From the NCBI GenBank assembly GCA_947425085.1, contig CANDYV010000004.1:1-40105 (forward strand): a DNA stretch of 40,105 bases, read 5' to 3'. Below, piece by piece: positions 1 to 8,206 of this stretch (position 1 is its first letter; each line of letters begins with the position of its first letter). Under the pieces are notes generated by a model. It did no database searches, was not told where the DNA came from, and saw nothing but the letters and a program-made list of their open reading frames with translations. Both the position numbers and the translations under genes were made by a program. Origin of the DNA: an uncultured Candidatus Saccharibacteria bacterium (GTDB lineage Bacteria > Patescibacteriota > Saccharimonadia > Saccharimonadales > Saccharimonadaceae).

Positions 1-777
1 AACAAAAAGTATATCGTCATGTCGAACGAAGGCAGCGCCAACGAAGCCACCGTCCACGGGACCAAAATCAATCACCAGTATTCCAAAACTTACGAGTTCG
101 AAAACGATTTTAATAACTACGTTAACAAATATTTAAGCCCCGAAATCCATTACTTCAGCCTTCTACGTCCGCTCACCGAATTTCAAATCGGCATGATTTT
201 CGCGCTCGACGAAAACCTCAAAAAATACCACAAAATCTTCAAAAGTTGCAACGTCGGTAGCAAAGATTCGACCTGGAATTGGTGCGGCGAATGCCCAAAA
301 TGCCTTTTCGTATATATTATACTTAGCGCCTTTCTCGACACCGACGAACTTATTGACATTTTCGGTCGCGATCTTTACGAAAATCAAAATCTCCTCCCGA
401 CCTTCATCGAACTTCTCGGCTACGCTGACCGCAAACCCTTCGAATGCGTCGGCACTTACGAAGAATGTCGCCTCGCCGTTTCTCTTGCCATCCAAAAAAC
501 TGAAGGAAACACTCGGCAACCCGAAACCGCCAAAAACCCTCTCCCATATCTTCTCCAATACTATAAAGATCATTATCCACTCACTTTTACCTTAAGCTGC
601 GGCTACGCCGAAAATACGCCCAACAGGGAAAATACAGCCAGCGATCTTTCCGGTTCCGAAATTATCACCGCTTACAACTCCGAAAATAACTTACCACCCG
701 CCTTTGCACAAATTATTAAGCAAGCCCTCGCTAAATACAAATCTATCGACATCCCGACCAAAGGAGACCTAAAATAA
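1..777 (+). CDS. murL: MurL, UDP-MurNAc-L-Ala-L-Glu epimerase (C-terminal part, 5' end off window)
   Basis: The reading frame is open to base 1, so the ATG at 19 is internal and the gene is cut by the window edge. MurL epimerises the terminal L-Glu of UDP-MurNAc-L-Ala-L-Glu to D-Glu in the cytoplasm, replacing glutamate racemase. Recognised from the SNEGSANE segment, the NHQYSKTYEFE stretch, the HYFSLLRPLTEFQ stretch and the CNVGSK...WCGECPKCLFVY cysteine cluster, which I recall as typical of this family. About 258 residues are visible of a family near 450. The stop overlaps the murD start by one base, so the two are translationally coupled, which fits the MurD2/MurL pair described in Xanthomonas. 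The family call is from memory of motifs and no search was run. Confidence 0.85.
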   Translation, partial: NKKYIVMSNEGSANEATVHGTKINHQYSKTYEFENDFNNYVNKYLSPEIHYFSLLRPLTEFQIGMIFALDENLKKYHKIFKSCNVGSKDSTWNWCGECPKCLFVYIILSAFLDTDELIDIFGRDLYENQNLLPTFIELLGYADRKPFECVGTYEECRLAVSLAIQKTEGNTRQPETAKNPLPYLLQYYKDHYPLTFTLSCGYAENTPNRENTASDLSGSEIITAYNSENNLPPAFAQIIKQALAKYKSIDIPTKGDLK

Positions 778-2228
778 TGCCCGCCCCGTCCATCGTCCAA
801 CAAATCATCTCCAAACTGGAAGACAAGAATCTTCTCATCCTTGGCTTTGGCCTAGAAGGACAATCAACCTATCGTTTCATTCGCCGACACCTCCCGAATC
901 AACACATTACCATCGCCGACCAAAACGAATTAAAAGCCAACCCCCTCCTCACAGAAGACCAAAACCTCACTCTCATCTCCGGACCGAACTACCTCAATCA
1001 TCTCGAATATTACGACTTAATCCTCAAATCCCCCGGCATCAGTTTCAAAAATGTCGACTATTCAAATTTCCAAGACAAAATCACTTCCGAGCTCGAACTT
1101 ATCCTCGAAGTAAACCGCGAAAACATCATCGGCATCACCGGCACCAAAGGCAAAAGCACCACCTCCAGTCTCGTCTACGCCATCCTTCAAGCGAATCATC
1201 ATGACTCGCGCCTCCTCGGCAATATTGGCACCCCGATTTTTGACGAAATCGAACACATCTCTCCTGAGACCCTGCTCGTCCTCGAAATGTCAAGTCATCA
1301 ACTTGAATTCATCAAAACTTCGCCTCACATCGGCGCCATCCTCAACTTGTTCGAAGACCATCTCGACGCCGCCGGCAGCGTCGAACACTACCATTGGTCA
1401 AAACTCAACCTTTTCCGTCACATGACCAAAAACGATCTTGCAATATATTGCGCCGACAACCCCGCTCTTCAGCAGCACATGCTGAATGACAACTTCCGCG
1501 CCCAACTTATCAGCATTAGTACAGACTCAGAAATCGCCGCCAATGTTGAACTACGAAACGGACAAGTCTATTGCCACGAAACTCCGCTTTACGATATTGC
1601 GAACGACCGCCATCTCCTCGGCCAGCATAACCTCGAAAACATTATGGTTGCGCTCACTATTACGCACTTCCTCGGACTCGATCCTAAAACCAGTCAGACC
1701 GCCGTCAACAATTTCCAACCCCTCGAACACCGCCTCGAAAAAGTCGCCACCGTCGACAATATAACTTATTACAACGACGTCATCGCCACTATCCCCGCCG
1801 CCACCATCAACGCCGTCAAAAGCCTCGGCAATGTCGACACGCTAATTTTCGGAGGTCTCGACCGCGGCATCGATTACACGGATTTCATTGATTTCCTCGA
1901 GTCTTCCAACATTAATCATTTTATCTGCATGCCTTCAACCGGTCATTCTATTGGCCAACAACTCGACTCGCAAAAAACGCATTTCGTCGACACACTAGAA
2001 GAAGCTGTCGCCCTCGCTTCCAAAATCACCGCAAAGAATTCTACCTGTCTCCTCTCTCCCGCCGCCGCTAGTTATGAATTTTACAAAAACTTCCAAGAAA
2101 AGGGCCGCGCCTACAAACAACTTATTCACCAGCTCGCCAGCGGAAAACAACTTACCAACCAAAAACAACTTACCGACAGAACCGAAAATACAGCGCCAAA
2201 CGCCACCTCGAAAGGTCAGTATGCCTAG
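777..2228 (+). CDS. murD: MurD-type ligase (UDP-MurNAc-L-Ala:glutamate ligase, probably MurD2)
   Basis: ATP-dependent Mur ligase of 483 residues. The N-terminal Rossmann-like part contains GFGLEGQSTYRF. The central ATPase carries the P-loop GITGTKGKSTTSS near residue 120, then EMSSHQLEF and NLFEDHLDAAGS. The C-terminal domain has HRLEKVATVDNITYYND and the GGLDRGIDY segment. The start ATG overlaps the murL stop by one base and has an AAGGAG Shine-Dalgarno about 10 nt upstream. Pairing with MurL suggests that it adds L-Glu rather than D-Glu (MurD2); this is inference from context, since the substrate stereochemistry cannot be read from sequence alone. The last 30 residues (KQLTNQKQLTDRTEN and on) look like a low-complexity tail. 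Confidence 0.93.
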   Translation: MPAPSIVQQIISKLEDKNLLILGFGLEGQSTYRFIRRHLPNQHITIADQNELKANPLLTEDQNLTLISGPNYLNHLEYYDLILKSPGISFKNVDYSNFQDKITSELELILEVNRENIIGITGTKGKSTTSSLVYAILQANHHDSRLLGNIGTPIFDEIEHISPETLLVLEMSSHQLEFIKTSPHIGAILNLFEDHLDAAGSVEHYHWSKLNLFRHMTKNDLAIYCADNPALQQHMLNDNFRAQLISISTDSEIAANVELRNGQVYCHETPLYDIANDRHLLGQHNLENIMVALTITHFLGLDPKTSQTAVNNFQPLEHRLEKVATVDNITYYNDVIATIPAATINAVKSLGNVDTLIFGGLDRGIDYTDFIDFLESSNINHFICMPSTGHSIGQQLDSQKTHFVDTLEEAVALASKITAKNSTCLLSPAAASYEFYKNFQEKGRAYKQLIHQLASGKQLTNQKQLTDRTENTAPNATSKGQYA

Positions 2229-3303
2229 CCCACTCCAAAATCGCCTTGAAAGTCTCCAGCAAGAACTCGATAACTCTTGGCACAGACTTAAGCTCGACGA
2301 AAAGCTCGCCGAGATCGAAAAACTCGAAGCCGAAGTTGCCGAGCCAGAAATTTGGCTAAGTCCCACTCATGCCCGCACTCAAAACGAAAAACTCGCCCGC
2401 TTGAGCGACGAAACGCAACCTTGGAAACTTCTCAAAGTTCAGCTGAGCGACTTGAATGAACTTATCTCCCTTGACGACCCCGACTTAAACTCAGAGCTCG
2501 AAGAACAACTCGAAGTCCTCGAAAACAACTTATCTGAACTCAAAAAACTTCTCCGCTTCACCGGAAAGTATGACCAAAACAACGCCATTCTCCGCATCAC
2601 TTCCGGCGTCGGCGGCACCGAAGCTATGGACTGGGCTAGCATGCTCGAACGTATGTATCTGCGCTGGGCCGAACGCAAAAACTTCAAAGTCACTTGTCTC
2701 GAACGCTCCGCCGGCGAAGAGGCCGGCATCAAAACCGCCGTCTATGAAATCTCTGGCGCCAATGCCTACGGACTTCTAAAAAGTGAACACGGTGTTCATC
2801 GCCTCGTCAGACTTTCGCCTTTCAATGCCGACAGCCTTCGACAGACTTCCTTTGCTCTCGTCGAAATCCTACCAATTATCGAAAATAACGATGAGCTAAA
2901 AATCGACGACAAAGACCTGCGAATCGACGTCTATCATTCCGGCGGACACGGCGGCCAAAGCGTCAACACAACCAACTCCGCCGTCCGCATTACCCATCTC
3001 CCGACCGGCACCGTCGTTGCCATCCAGAATGAACGTTCCCAACTCCAGAACAAAGAAAAGGCCATGGAGATTCTCCGCGGGAAACTCCTCCAAATGCAGC
3101 AAGAACAACACGCCGAAAGCATCGACAAGCTCCGTGCCGGCGAATCCGCTAAATGGGGTCAGCAAATTCGCAATTACGTCCTCCAACCCTACAAGCTCGT
3201 CAAAGACACTCGCACCAAACACGAGAACAAAGACCCCGACGCCGTACTTGACGGCAAATTCGATGACTTCATCGACGCTTACTTAGAGCAAGTTTCCGCC
3301 TAG
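2221..3303 (+). CDS. prfB: Peptide chain release factor 2
   Basis: RF2 (360 aa) terminates translation at UAA and UGA. The start is taken at the ATG at 2221, inside the murD stop region (8-base overlap) with AAAGG just upstream. The longer ORF in the track begins in a murD shadow. The N-terminal coiled coil is followed by the GGTEAMDWASMLERMY segment, the RF2 decoding tripeptide SPF in HRLVRLSPFNAD, and the catalytic GGQ in HSGGHGGQSVN. There is no in-frame UGA or programmed +1 frameshift near codon 25, unlike E. coli prfB, so the usual autoregulation is absent. The presence of RF2 supports UGA as a stop codon here. Lies in a murL-murD-prfB operon. Confidence 0.96.
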   Translation: MPSPLQNRLESLQQELDNSWHRLKLDEKLAEIEKLEAEVAEPEIWLSPTHARTQNEKLARLSDETQPWKLLKVQLSDLNELISLDDPDLNSELEEQLEVLENNLSELKKLLRFTGKYDQNNAILRITSGVGGTEAMDWASMLERMYLRWAERKNFKVTCLERSAGEEAGIKTAVYEISGANAYGLLKSEHGVHRLVRLSPFNADSLRQTSFALVEILPIIENNDELKIDDKDLRIDVYHSGGHGGQSVNTTNSAVRITHLPTGTVVAIQNERSQLQNKEKAMEILRGKLLQMQQEQHAESIDKLRAGESAKWGQQIRNYVLQPYKLVKDTRTKHENKDPDAVLDGKFDDFIDAYLEQVSA

Positions 3304-3323
3304 AACTTATAAGCACAAACGTC

Positions 3324-3352
3324 TTGCCGCTCGATAATTCTTGTGGTATTAT
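3324..3352 (+). promoter_or_regulatory. Promoter of ftsEX, leaderless start
   Basis: TTGCCG at 3324-3329, a 17-nt spacer and an extended -10 (TGG plus TATTAT, 3347-3352). The expected start of transcription falls on the A of the ftsE ATG at 3359, so the mRNA would be leaderless. There is no room for a Shine-Dalgarno site. Confidence 0.6.
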
Positions 3353-3358
3353 AATAGT

Positions 3359-4537
3359 ATGATCTTGCTCGACCGCGTAACGAAGACCTACCCAGGCGAC
3401 GAGGAACCGGCGCTCGATAATATTTCTCTCCACATCGAGCCGCATGAGTTCGTTTTTTTGGTCGGCAAATCCGGTGCTGGTAAATCTACTTTGATTAAAA
3501 TGATCACAAAGGAAGAGCAGCCCGACTCTGGCAAAATCGTCATCGGCGGCATCGACCTCGACTACGTTCGCCGTCGCCATATTCCGCACTATCGCCGTCG
3601 CCTCGGTGTTGTTTTTCAAGATTATAAACTGCTCCCGACTCGCACCGTTTTCGAGAACGTCGCTTTTGCCCTCGAAATTGCCGGCATGAGCAACCGCGAA
3701 ATCAACAAAACCGTCCCAAAAGTCCTCGATCTCGTCGGTCTCGAAAACAAAGCCAACAAATTCCCAACCACTCTCTCCGGTGGGGAACGTCAGCGCGTTA
3801 GTATTGCTCGCTCTGTTGCGCGCCAACCAAAAATCCTCATTGCCGACGAGCCGACCGGCAATCTCGACAAGCTCACTCGCCAAGAAATCATCGAGCTTCT
3901 TCAAAAAATCAACGATTTCGGCACAACCCTCCTCGTGACTACGCATGACGAGAATATCGTCAACGACCTCGGCAAGCGCGTCGTCACCTTAAAGGCTGGT
4001 CGCATTGTCGACGATCAAAAATACCACGGCGTTTATCGCCTCGATAGCGCGCCCGAACCAGAAGTCACTCCCGAGCCAGAGCAGCCGCTTATTATCAGCC
4101 AGCAGCCAATCATCCAGCGCGTCGCCTCGCTGAATAGCAAGCCAAACCGACCCAGAAACAACCAGCGCCTCACTTCCTCCTTACAATACACCATGAAAAT
4201 CGATCACAAAACTAATCAGCCCACTGTTGCATCTAGCTCCAAAACTTCTCCCAGACCCGTTAATAGCCCCGCTAAAGCTCAAAAGAACCAAAGCAAACCA
4301 GTTCCAACCCAGGTCAAACCCGAACCAGTCCCGCAAAAACCAGCCACCCCGCCCAAAAAATATGCCCGCGACTCCGCCAATCAATGGTATACCGCTAGCA
4401 AACCCCTCAAAGCTGCGCCAAAGCTCAGCAATCTCAGTCTCGGTCAAACCGTCAAGTTAAAACCCGCCCCCAGCATCAAACAAGCCGTCGCGAGCCGCAA
4501 GAACTTGCCCAAAAATAAACAAAAACGCGTAATCTAA
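3359..4537 (+). CDS. ftsE: FtsE, cell-division ABC ATPase with long Pro/Lys-rich tail
   Basis: ATPase subunit of the FtsEX complex, which gates a peptidoglycan hydrolase at the division site. Start chosen at MILLDRV (3359) because the upstream codons of the track ORF lie in the -10 promoter. Walker A GKSGAGKST is at residues 36-44, signature LSGGERQR, Walker B ILIADEPTGNLD, then the H-loop VTTHD. The ABC domain ends near residue 220, the usual FtsE length. A further 170 or so residues are Pro, Lys, Gln and Ser rich (PKPSK, KPEPVPQKP) and look disordered and basic. Such a tail is not part of canonical FtsE. Followed by ftsX after 18 nt. Confidence 0.94.
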   Translation: MILLDRVTKTYPGDEEPALDNISLHIEPHEFVFLVGKSGAGKSTLIKMITKEEQPDSGKIVIGGIDLDYVRRRHIPHYRRRLGVVFQDYKLLPTRTVFENVAFALEIAGMSNREINKTVPKVLDLVGLENKANKFPTTLSGGERQRVSIARSVARQPKILIADEPTGNLDKLTRQEIIELLQKINDFGTTLLVTTHDENIVNDLGKRVVTLKAGRIVDDQKYHGVYRLDSAPEPEVTPEPEQPLIISQQPIIQRVASLNSKPNRPRNNQRLTSSLQYTMKIDHKTNQPTVASSSKTSPRPVNSPAKAQKNQSKPVPTQVKPEPVPQKPATPPKKYARDSANQWYTASKPLKAAPKLSNLSLGQTVKLKPAPSIKQAVASRKNLPKNKQKRVI

Positions 4538-4555
4538 GCCTAAAAGGTCGAAAAC

Positions 4556-5593
4556 ATGTCGAAAGAACCTACAAACAAGCCAAAACCAAGCAAAGTTGTT
4601 CGCGAGAAGCAAAAAGAGCATCTCAAAACTCTCGTCGAAAACAGTAGCGTCAGTCGCGTCCGCAACACTAGCCGCATCGTTAAATATGGTGCCGCTAGTT
4701 TCACTCGCAACATCTGGCTTTCCATCGCAGCAACTCTCGTCATGACCGTCACGCTAGTCATCCTCCTGGTCACCATCGGAGCCAGTCTTATCCTGACCTC
4801 CACCGCCGAAACTATGCAACAAAAAATCGACATCACCGTCTTCTTTCAGCCTGGCACCGACCCGGAAATCCTCGCTACCATGGCCGACGAAATGCGTACC
4901 GACAGCAACGTCAGCAGTGTCGACATCGCCAGTTCCCAAGACGAATTCGACGCCCTAATCGAAGAGAACAAAGACAACGCTGACCTTCTCGCCGCTTTCC
5001 AGGATGAAACTATGTATCAGACTATGCTTAGCACCATGCCAGCCACCATGCGCATTAAAGTTTATAATGCGAATGATTTAAGTAGTATCCGCAACATCGT
5101 CGAAACCAACGAACTTTTCCAAGCCAACCTTAGCAAAGACAAAGAACCAACTTACGACGCGAACCAAGCCGAAATCCAAACCATCAACTCCTGGGCTACC
5201 ATCGCCAAAAACGGCGGTCTCATTCTCGGCGCCATCTTCATCGTCATCTCTGTCCTCGTCATTTTCAACACAATCCGCATGGCAATTTTCTCCCGCCGCG
5301 AAGAAATCTACATGATGAAACTCGTCGGCGCCGACACTAGCTTCATCCGTGGCCCCTTCCTCATTGAAGCCCAAATCAGCGGCATCATTTCCGGACTTCT
5401 CGCTAGCACGCTTGCCTACATCGGCTTTCGTTTTATCGCGCCCAACCTCGCTTCATACGGCATCGATATTAGCCTCGTTTCTGACCTCATGGGAACCAGC
5501 AAACTTGTTCTCGTCTATCTCGGCGTCGTTGGCGTTGGCATCCTTATCGGCACCGTCTCCGCCCGCCTCGCTATGCAAAAGTACCTCAAGTAG
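4556..5593 (+). CDS. ftsX: FtsX, cell-division ABC permease
   Basis: Membrane partner of FtsE (345 aa). A basic cytoplasmic N-terminus of about 50 residues precedes TM1 (IWLSIAATLVMTVTLVILLV). An extracytoplasmic domain of roughly 140 residues follows, with the KIDITVFFQPGTD start typical of FtsX. Three more membrane segments follow (GLILGAIFIVISVLVIFNTI, then around 270-290 and 315-338). The RREEIYMMKLVGA motif between TM2 and TM3 is the FtsX hallmark. An AAAGG precedes the ATG by about 10 nt. Downstream gene is the CHAP hydrolase that this complex most likely activates. Confidence 0.94.
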   Translation: MSKEPTNKPKPSKVVREKQKEHLKTLVENSSVSRVRNTSRIVKYGAASFTRNIWLSIAATLVMTVTLVILLVTIGASLILTSTAETMQQKIDITVFFQPGTDPEILATMADEMRTDSNVSSVDIASSQDEFDALIEENKDNADLLAAFQDETMYQTMLSTMPATMRIKVYNANDLSSIRNIVETNELFQANLSKDKEPTYDANQAEIQTINSWATIAKNGGLILGAIFIVISVLVIFNTIRMAIFSRREEIYMMKLVGADTSFIRGPFLIEAQISGIISGLLASTLAYIGFRFIAPNLASYGIDISLVSDLMGTSKLVLVYLGVVGVGILIGTVSARLAMQKYLK

Positions 5594-5621
5594 AAAACAG
5601 CTTTACTTTTTAGCGTAAGCA

Positions 5622-5630
5622 TGATATATA
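5622..5630 (+). promoter_or_regulatory. Extended -10 promoter before the CHAP hydrolase gene
   Basis: TGA followed by TATATA at 5625-5630, with the ATG only 6 nt further on. Consistent with a leaderless transcript separate from ftsEX. No clear -35. Confidence 0.4.
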
Positions 5631-5636
5631 TTAACT

Positions 5637-6812
5637 ATGACTATTCACAAAAACTCCCAAAAAAGTCGAAAACATAAAACTGTTGGTCTACGCAAAGTTA
5701 TTGCTATCGTCGCAGTAGTTTCTGCAATTTTAATTAGTGAATCTTTTATTTTTGAAACTAGCGAAGAGGTTCAGGCCTACCCTGCCGGTTGCGTCACTCA
5801 AGCTTGCCGTGAAGCATCCGACCGCGCCACCGCTTCCGCGAATCGCGCCCGCGAGCTCGCCGCTAACGCTCAGACCTTGGAGAACGAAGTCAATCGTCTA
5901 AACGCCGAAATCGCCATGCTTGAAGATGAAATCGCCATGAACCAGGCCATCGCGAACGATCTCCAAGCCCAAATCATCTTGAACGAAGCCAAGCTCAACC
6001 TCCAGCAATCCGCCCTCGCAAAACTCCTCGTCGATATGCACTTTGACGAAGAACCTGACGCTATTTTAGTTCTCGCTAGTAGCAACTCACTCGGCGACCT
6101 CGCCGAACGCCAAACCCGCCAGACCAACGCCAAAACCCAAGTCACCACTTCCGCTGAAGCTATCAAAACCCTCAAAGAAGAACTCGAAGGCCAAAAGTCT
6201 AGCGTCGATGCTCTAATCGCGAGCGCCGAAGCCACACGTACCGAGATTTCTAATCGCCGCAACGAGCAGCAAGCGCTCATTGCTCGCTACGAAAACGATT
6301 CCGCCGCCTACGAACGCGACGCTGCCGCCGCTCGCGAAACCATGCAAAAAGAAATTGCTGCCGAAATCGCCAAATACAACAATGGCGGCGTCGTCGGCGA
6401 AGGCTACAACTCTTACCCCTGGGCGCATCGCTGCCCCCAAGACAATGTCGGATACATCGTCGTCGGCGGCTATGTCTGCCAATGCACCAGCTACGCCGGT
6501 TGGAAAGCACAGGAATACTTCGGTATCTATATCTCATCTTGGGGCGACGCTAAAAGCTGGGGCTACAGCGCTCAGCGCGCCGGCTACGTCGTGAACGATA
6601 CTCCCGCTCCGCACACTATCGCATATAGCACATCCGGTATTTACGGACATGTTATGTGGGTTGAAAGTATCAACGCCAACGGCACTATTAACCTCACCGA
6701 ATATAATAACAGCGCCAGCTCAAAGAGCCATCTCCCTGGTGACTTCGGCGCCCGCTACAACGTCAACCCTGCCCTCTACCGCTACATCCACCTCGACCAA
6801 CGACTCTGGTAA
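5637..6812 (+). CDS. Secreted coiled-coil CHAP-domain peptidoglycan hydrolase (PcsB/RipC-like)
   Basis: 391 residues. The N-terminus has a basic stretch, a hydrophobic segment (VIAIVAVVSAILI) and a likely signal-peptidase site after VQA. A long Ala/Glu-rich coiled coil covers about residues 55-245. The C-terminal CHAP domain has the catalytic Cys in CQCTSYAGW, the His in YGHVMWVE and a polar residue in LTEYNN. This is the architecture of hydrolases that FtsEX activates through the coiled coil (PcsB, CwlO, RipC), and the gene directly follows ftsX, so septum cleavage is the likely role. Whether it cuts as an amidase or endopeptidase cannot be told. A strong terminator follows. Confidence 0.9.
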   Translation: MTIHKNSQKSRKHKTVGLRKVIAIVAVVSAILISESFIFETSEEVQAYPAGCVTQACREASDRATASANRARELAANAQTLENEVNRLNAEIAMLEDEIAMNQAIANDLQAQIILNEAKLNLQQSALAKLLVDMHFDEEPDAILVLASSNSLGDLAERQTRQTNAKTQVTTSAEAIKTLKEELEGQKSSVDALIASAEATRTEISNRRNEQQALIARYENDSAAYERDAAAARETMQKEIAAEIAKYNNGGVVGEGYNSYPWAHRCPQDNVGYIVVGGYVCQCTSYAGWKAQEYFGIYISSWGDAKSWGYSAQRAGYVVNDTPAPHTIAYSTSGIYGHVMWVESINANGTINLTEYNNSASSKSHLPGDFGARYNVNPALYRYIHLDQRLW

Positions 6813-6830
6813 CCTTCACATAGCCTCGAT

Positions 6831-6861
6831 AAAAAGTGTTGTAATTTTTACAACACTTTTT
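6831..6861 (+). terminator. Intrinsic terminator after the CHAP gene
   Basis: Perfect 14-bp inverted repeat AAAAAGTGTTGTAA / TTACAACACTTTTT with a 3-nt loop, ending in a T run. Nearly symmetric, so it may act on both strands. Confidence 0.85.
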
Positions 6862-6891
6862 CTATACACCAAAATTATCCTGAAAACGTAG

Positions 6892-6897
6892 TATAAT
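6892..6897 (+). promoter_or_regulatory. -10 box of the S41 peptidase gene, leaderless
   Basis: TATAAT at 6892-6897 with the ATG 7 nt downstream at 6905. No Shine-Dalgarno site is possible. Confidence 0.6.
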
Positions 6898-6904
6898 AAT
6901 ATAT

Positions 6905-8098
6905 ATGTCTAAAAAATGGGAAGAACGACAAGTTAGCCTCGGCGGCGCAATCATCACCGGCGCAGTCACCTTAATCATCGGGCTCTTTATCGGCATCAAT
7001 TGGAATAATATCTCCTCAACTTTCTTACCTTGTCTCGGCGTCAAAACGACAACTGCAAACGACTGGTCCGCTCTGGACGAAGTCTACTCAACCCTCGTCC
7101 AAAATTATGACGGCGAGGTCAGCAAAGAAGAAATCATTGAAGGTGCGAAAAAGGGAATTGCCGCCGCCGTAGGCGACGTTTATACCGCCTACATGACGCC
7201 GGAAGAAGCTAAAGAATACGAAGCCTCTCTCCATGGCGACGTCGGCGCCGGCATCGGTATCGAAATGGCGCTCCGCGACGGCTACGTCCGTGTCCTCCGC
7301 ACCCTTCCCGACAACCCCGCCGGCAAAGCTGGCATAAAAGCTGGCGACATCATCTATAAGATTGACGGCGAAGAAGTCTACGCCGAAGGCTCCGATGTGA
7401 TTGCCTCGAAGCTACGTGGAGCCGCCGGAACTACGGTCAAACTTACTGTCGTCCGCGATGGCGAAGAAAAATCCTTTGAGCTTACTCGCGAGACTATCAA
7501 CAATGTCTCCGCCTACGCCACTTACGACGGCTCGACCGCCATCATTACCGTCACTCGTTTCGATAGCAACACCGGCACTCTTGTCCAGAAGATTGTAGCT
7601 GACGAATTCCCGAAACATAATGTCAAGAAAGTCATCCTCGATCTCCGCAACAACGGCGGCGGATATGTCTCCGCTGCGAAAGACCTTCTCTCCCTCTGGG
7701 TTGACGGAGACGTCGTCCTCGTTCAAAAAACGAATGGTATCACCCACGACACGACTTACGCCAACCGCGGCCAGGCGAAACTCGCCGACATCCCGACCGT
7801 CGTCCTCGTCAACGGCAGCACCGCTTCCGCCTCCGAAATTGTCGCCGGCGCGCTCAAAGATTACAAAAAAGCCACTATTCTCGGCGAAACCACCTTCGGC
7901 AAAGGCGTCGTCCAAACTCTCTTCGACCTCTCGAAAGGCAGCCTCCTCAAAGTCACTACCGCCCGCTGGTACACCCCGAACGGCTCCAGCATTAACGGCG
8001 AAGGCATCACCCCAGACGTCGAAGTTGAACTAACTTACGATGATACCAACATGGGTCGCGACCCCCAGCTCGACGCCGCCAAGAAACTCGAATTGTGA
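6905..8098 (+). CDS. S41-family C-terminal processing peptidase (CtpA-like)
   Basis: Membrane-anchored serine protease of 397 aa. One N-terminal membrane segment (residues about 14-33) places the rest outside. A PDZ domain spans about residues 100-185 (GAGIGIEMALRDGYVRV, GIKAGDIIYKIDGE). The peptidase core follows with DLRNNGGGY, the catalytic Ser in NGSTASASE and the catalytic Lys in TFGKGVVQ, the Ser/Lys dyad of CtpA/Prc proteases. Likely trims envelope proteins or regulates cell-wall hydrolases, given the preceding CHAP gene. It ends in TGA, so UGA is read as stop. Downstream begins the structured leader of the glutaredoxin-like gene. Confidence 0.93.
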   Translation: MSKKWEERQVSLGGAIITGAVTLIIGLFIGINWNNISSTFLPCLGVKTTTANDWSALDEVYSTLVQNYDGEVSKEEIIEGAKKGIAAAVGDVYTAYMTPEEAKEYEASLHGDVGAGIGIEMALRDGYVRVLRTLPDNPAGKAGIKAGDIIYKIDGEEVYAEGSDVIASKLRGAAGTTVKLTVVRDGEEKSFELTRETINNVSAYATYDGSTAIITVTRFDSNTGTLVQKIVADEFPKHNVKKVILDLRNNGGGYVSAAKDLLSLWVDGDVVLVQKTNGITHDTTYANRGQAKLADIPTVVLVNGSTASASEIVAGALKDYKKATILGETTFGKGVVQTLFDLSKGSLLKVTTARWYTPNGSSINGEGITPDVEVELTYDDTNMGRDPQLDAAKKLEL

Positions 8099-8104
8099 TA
8101 TAAT
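8096..8104 (+). promoter_or_regulatory. Extended -10 promoter of the glutaredoxin leader RNA
   Basis: TGA plus TATAAT (8099-8104), overlapping the S41 stop codon. The first transcribed base should be at or near 8111, the start of the conserved leader. The same arrangement occurs at 34001 before gltX. Confidence 0.6.
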
Positions 8105-8110
8105 AAAAAT

Positions 8111-8206
8111 ATGAACTGCGCGAAGTATCTATACAAAAGATTTTAATCTTTTGGTGATACGAGCCGCAGCATAATTCCATTATATCTATGATATAATGGA
8201 ATTATG
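8111..8206 (+). promoter_or_regulatory. Structured leader RNA, copy A (paired with copy B at 34014-34109)
   Basis: The 96 bases through the start codon align without a gap to 34014-34109. Nested stems: P1 CTGCG/CGCAG, conserved internal loop CGAA/GAG, P2 GTATC/GATAC, conserved TATA opposite GT, P3 CAAAAGAT/ATCTTTTG, conserved loop TTTA. A second hairpin has perfect 16-bp arms (CATAATTCCATTATAT and its complement) around the loop CTATG, and the last three bases of its 3' arm are the start codon of the next gene. Paired bases differ between copies but stay paired, while loops are identical. The 3' arm also contains TGATATAAT, a possible second, leaderless promoter. A 5' ATG could open an 11-codon uORF. 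Not recognised as any known riboswitch class. Confidence 0.75.

Noticed and set aside
3269-3946. 225-aa minus-strand ORF
   Set aside because: Shadow of ftsE and its promoter; no family features.
8111-8146. Conserved uORF starting at the first leader base (MNCAKYLYKRF; copy B MRHTKCLYKG...)
   Set aside because: Lengths and most residues differ; the shared LYK comes from the conserved loop bases. RNA pairing explains the conservation better.
8111-8206. T-box, purine, preQ1 or other known riboswitch
   Set aside because: No T-box motif and no match to consensus loops that I can recall; left as unclassified.
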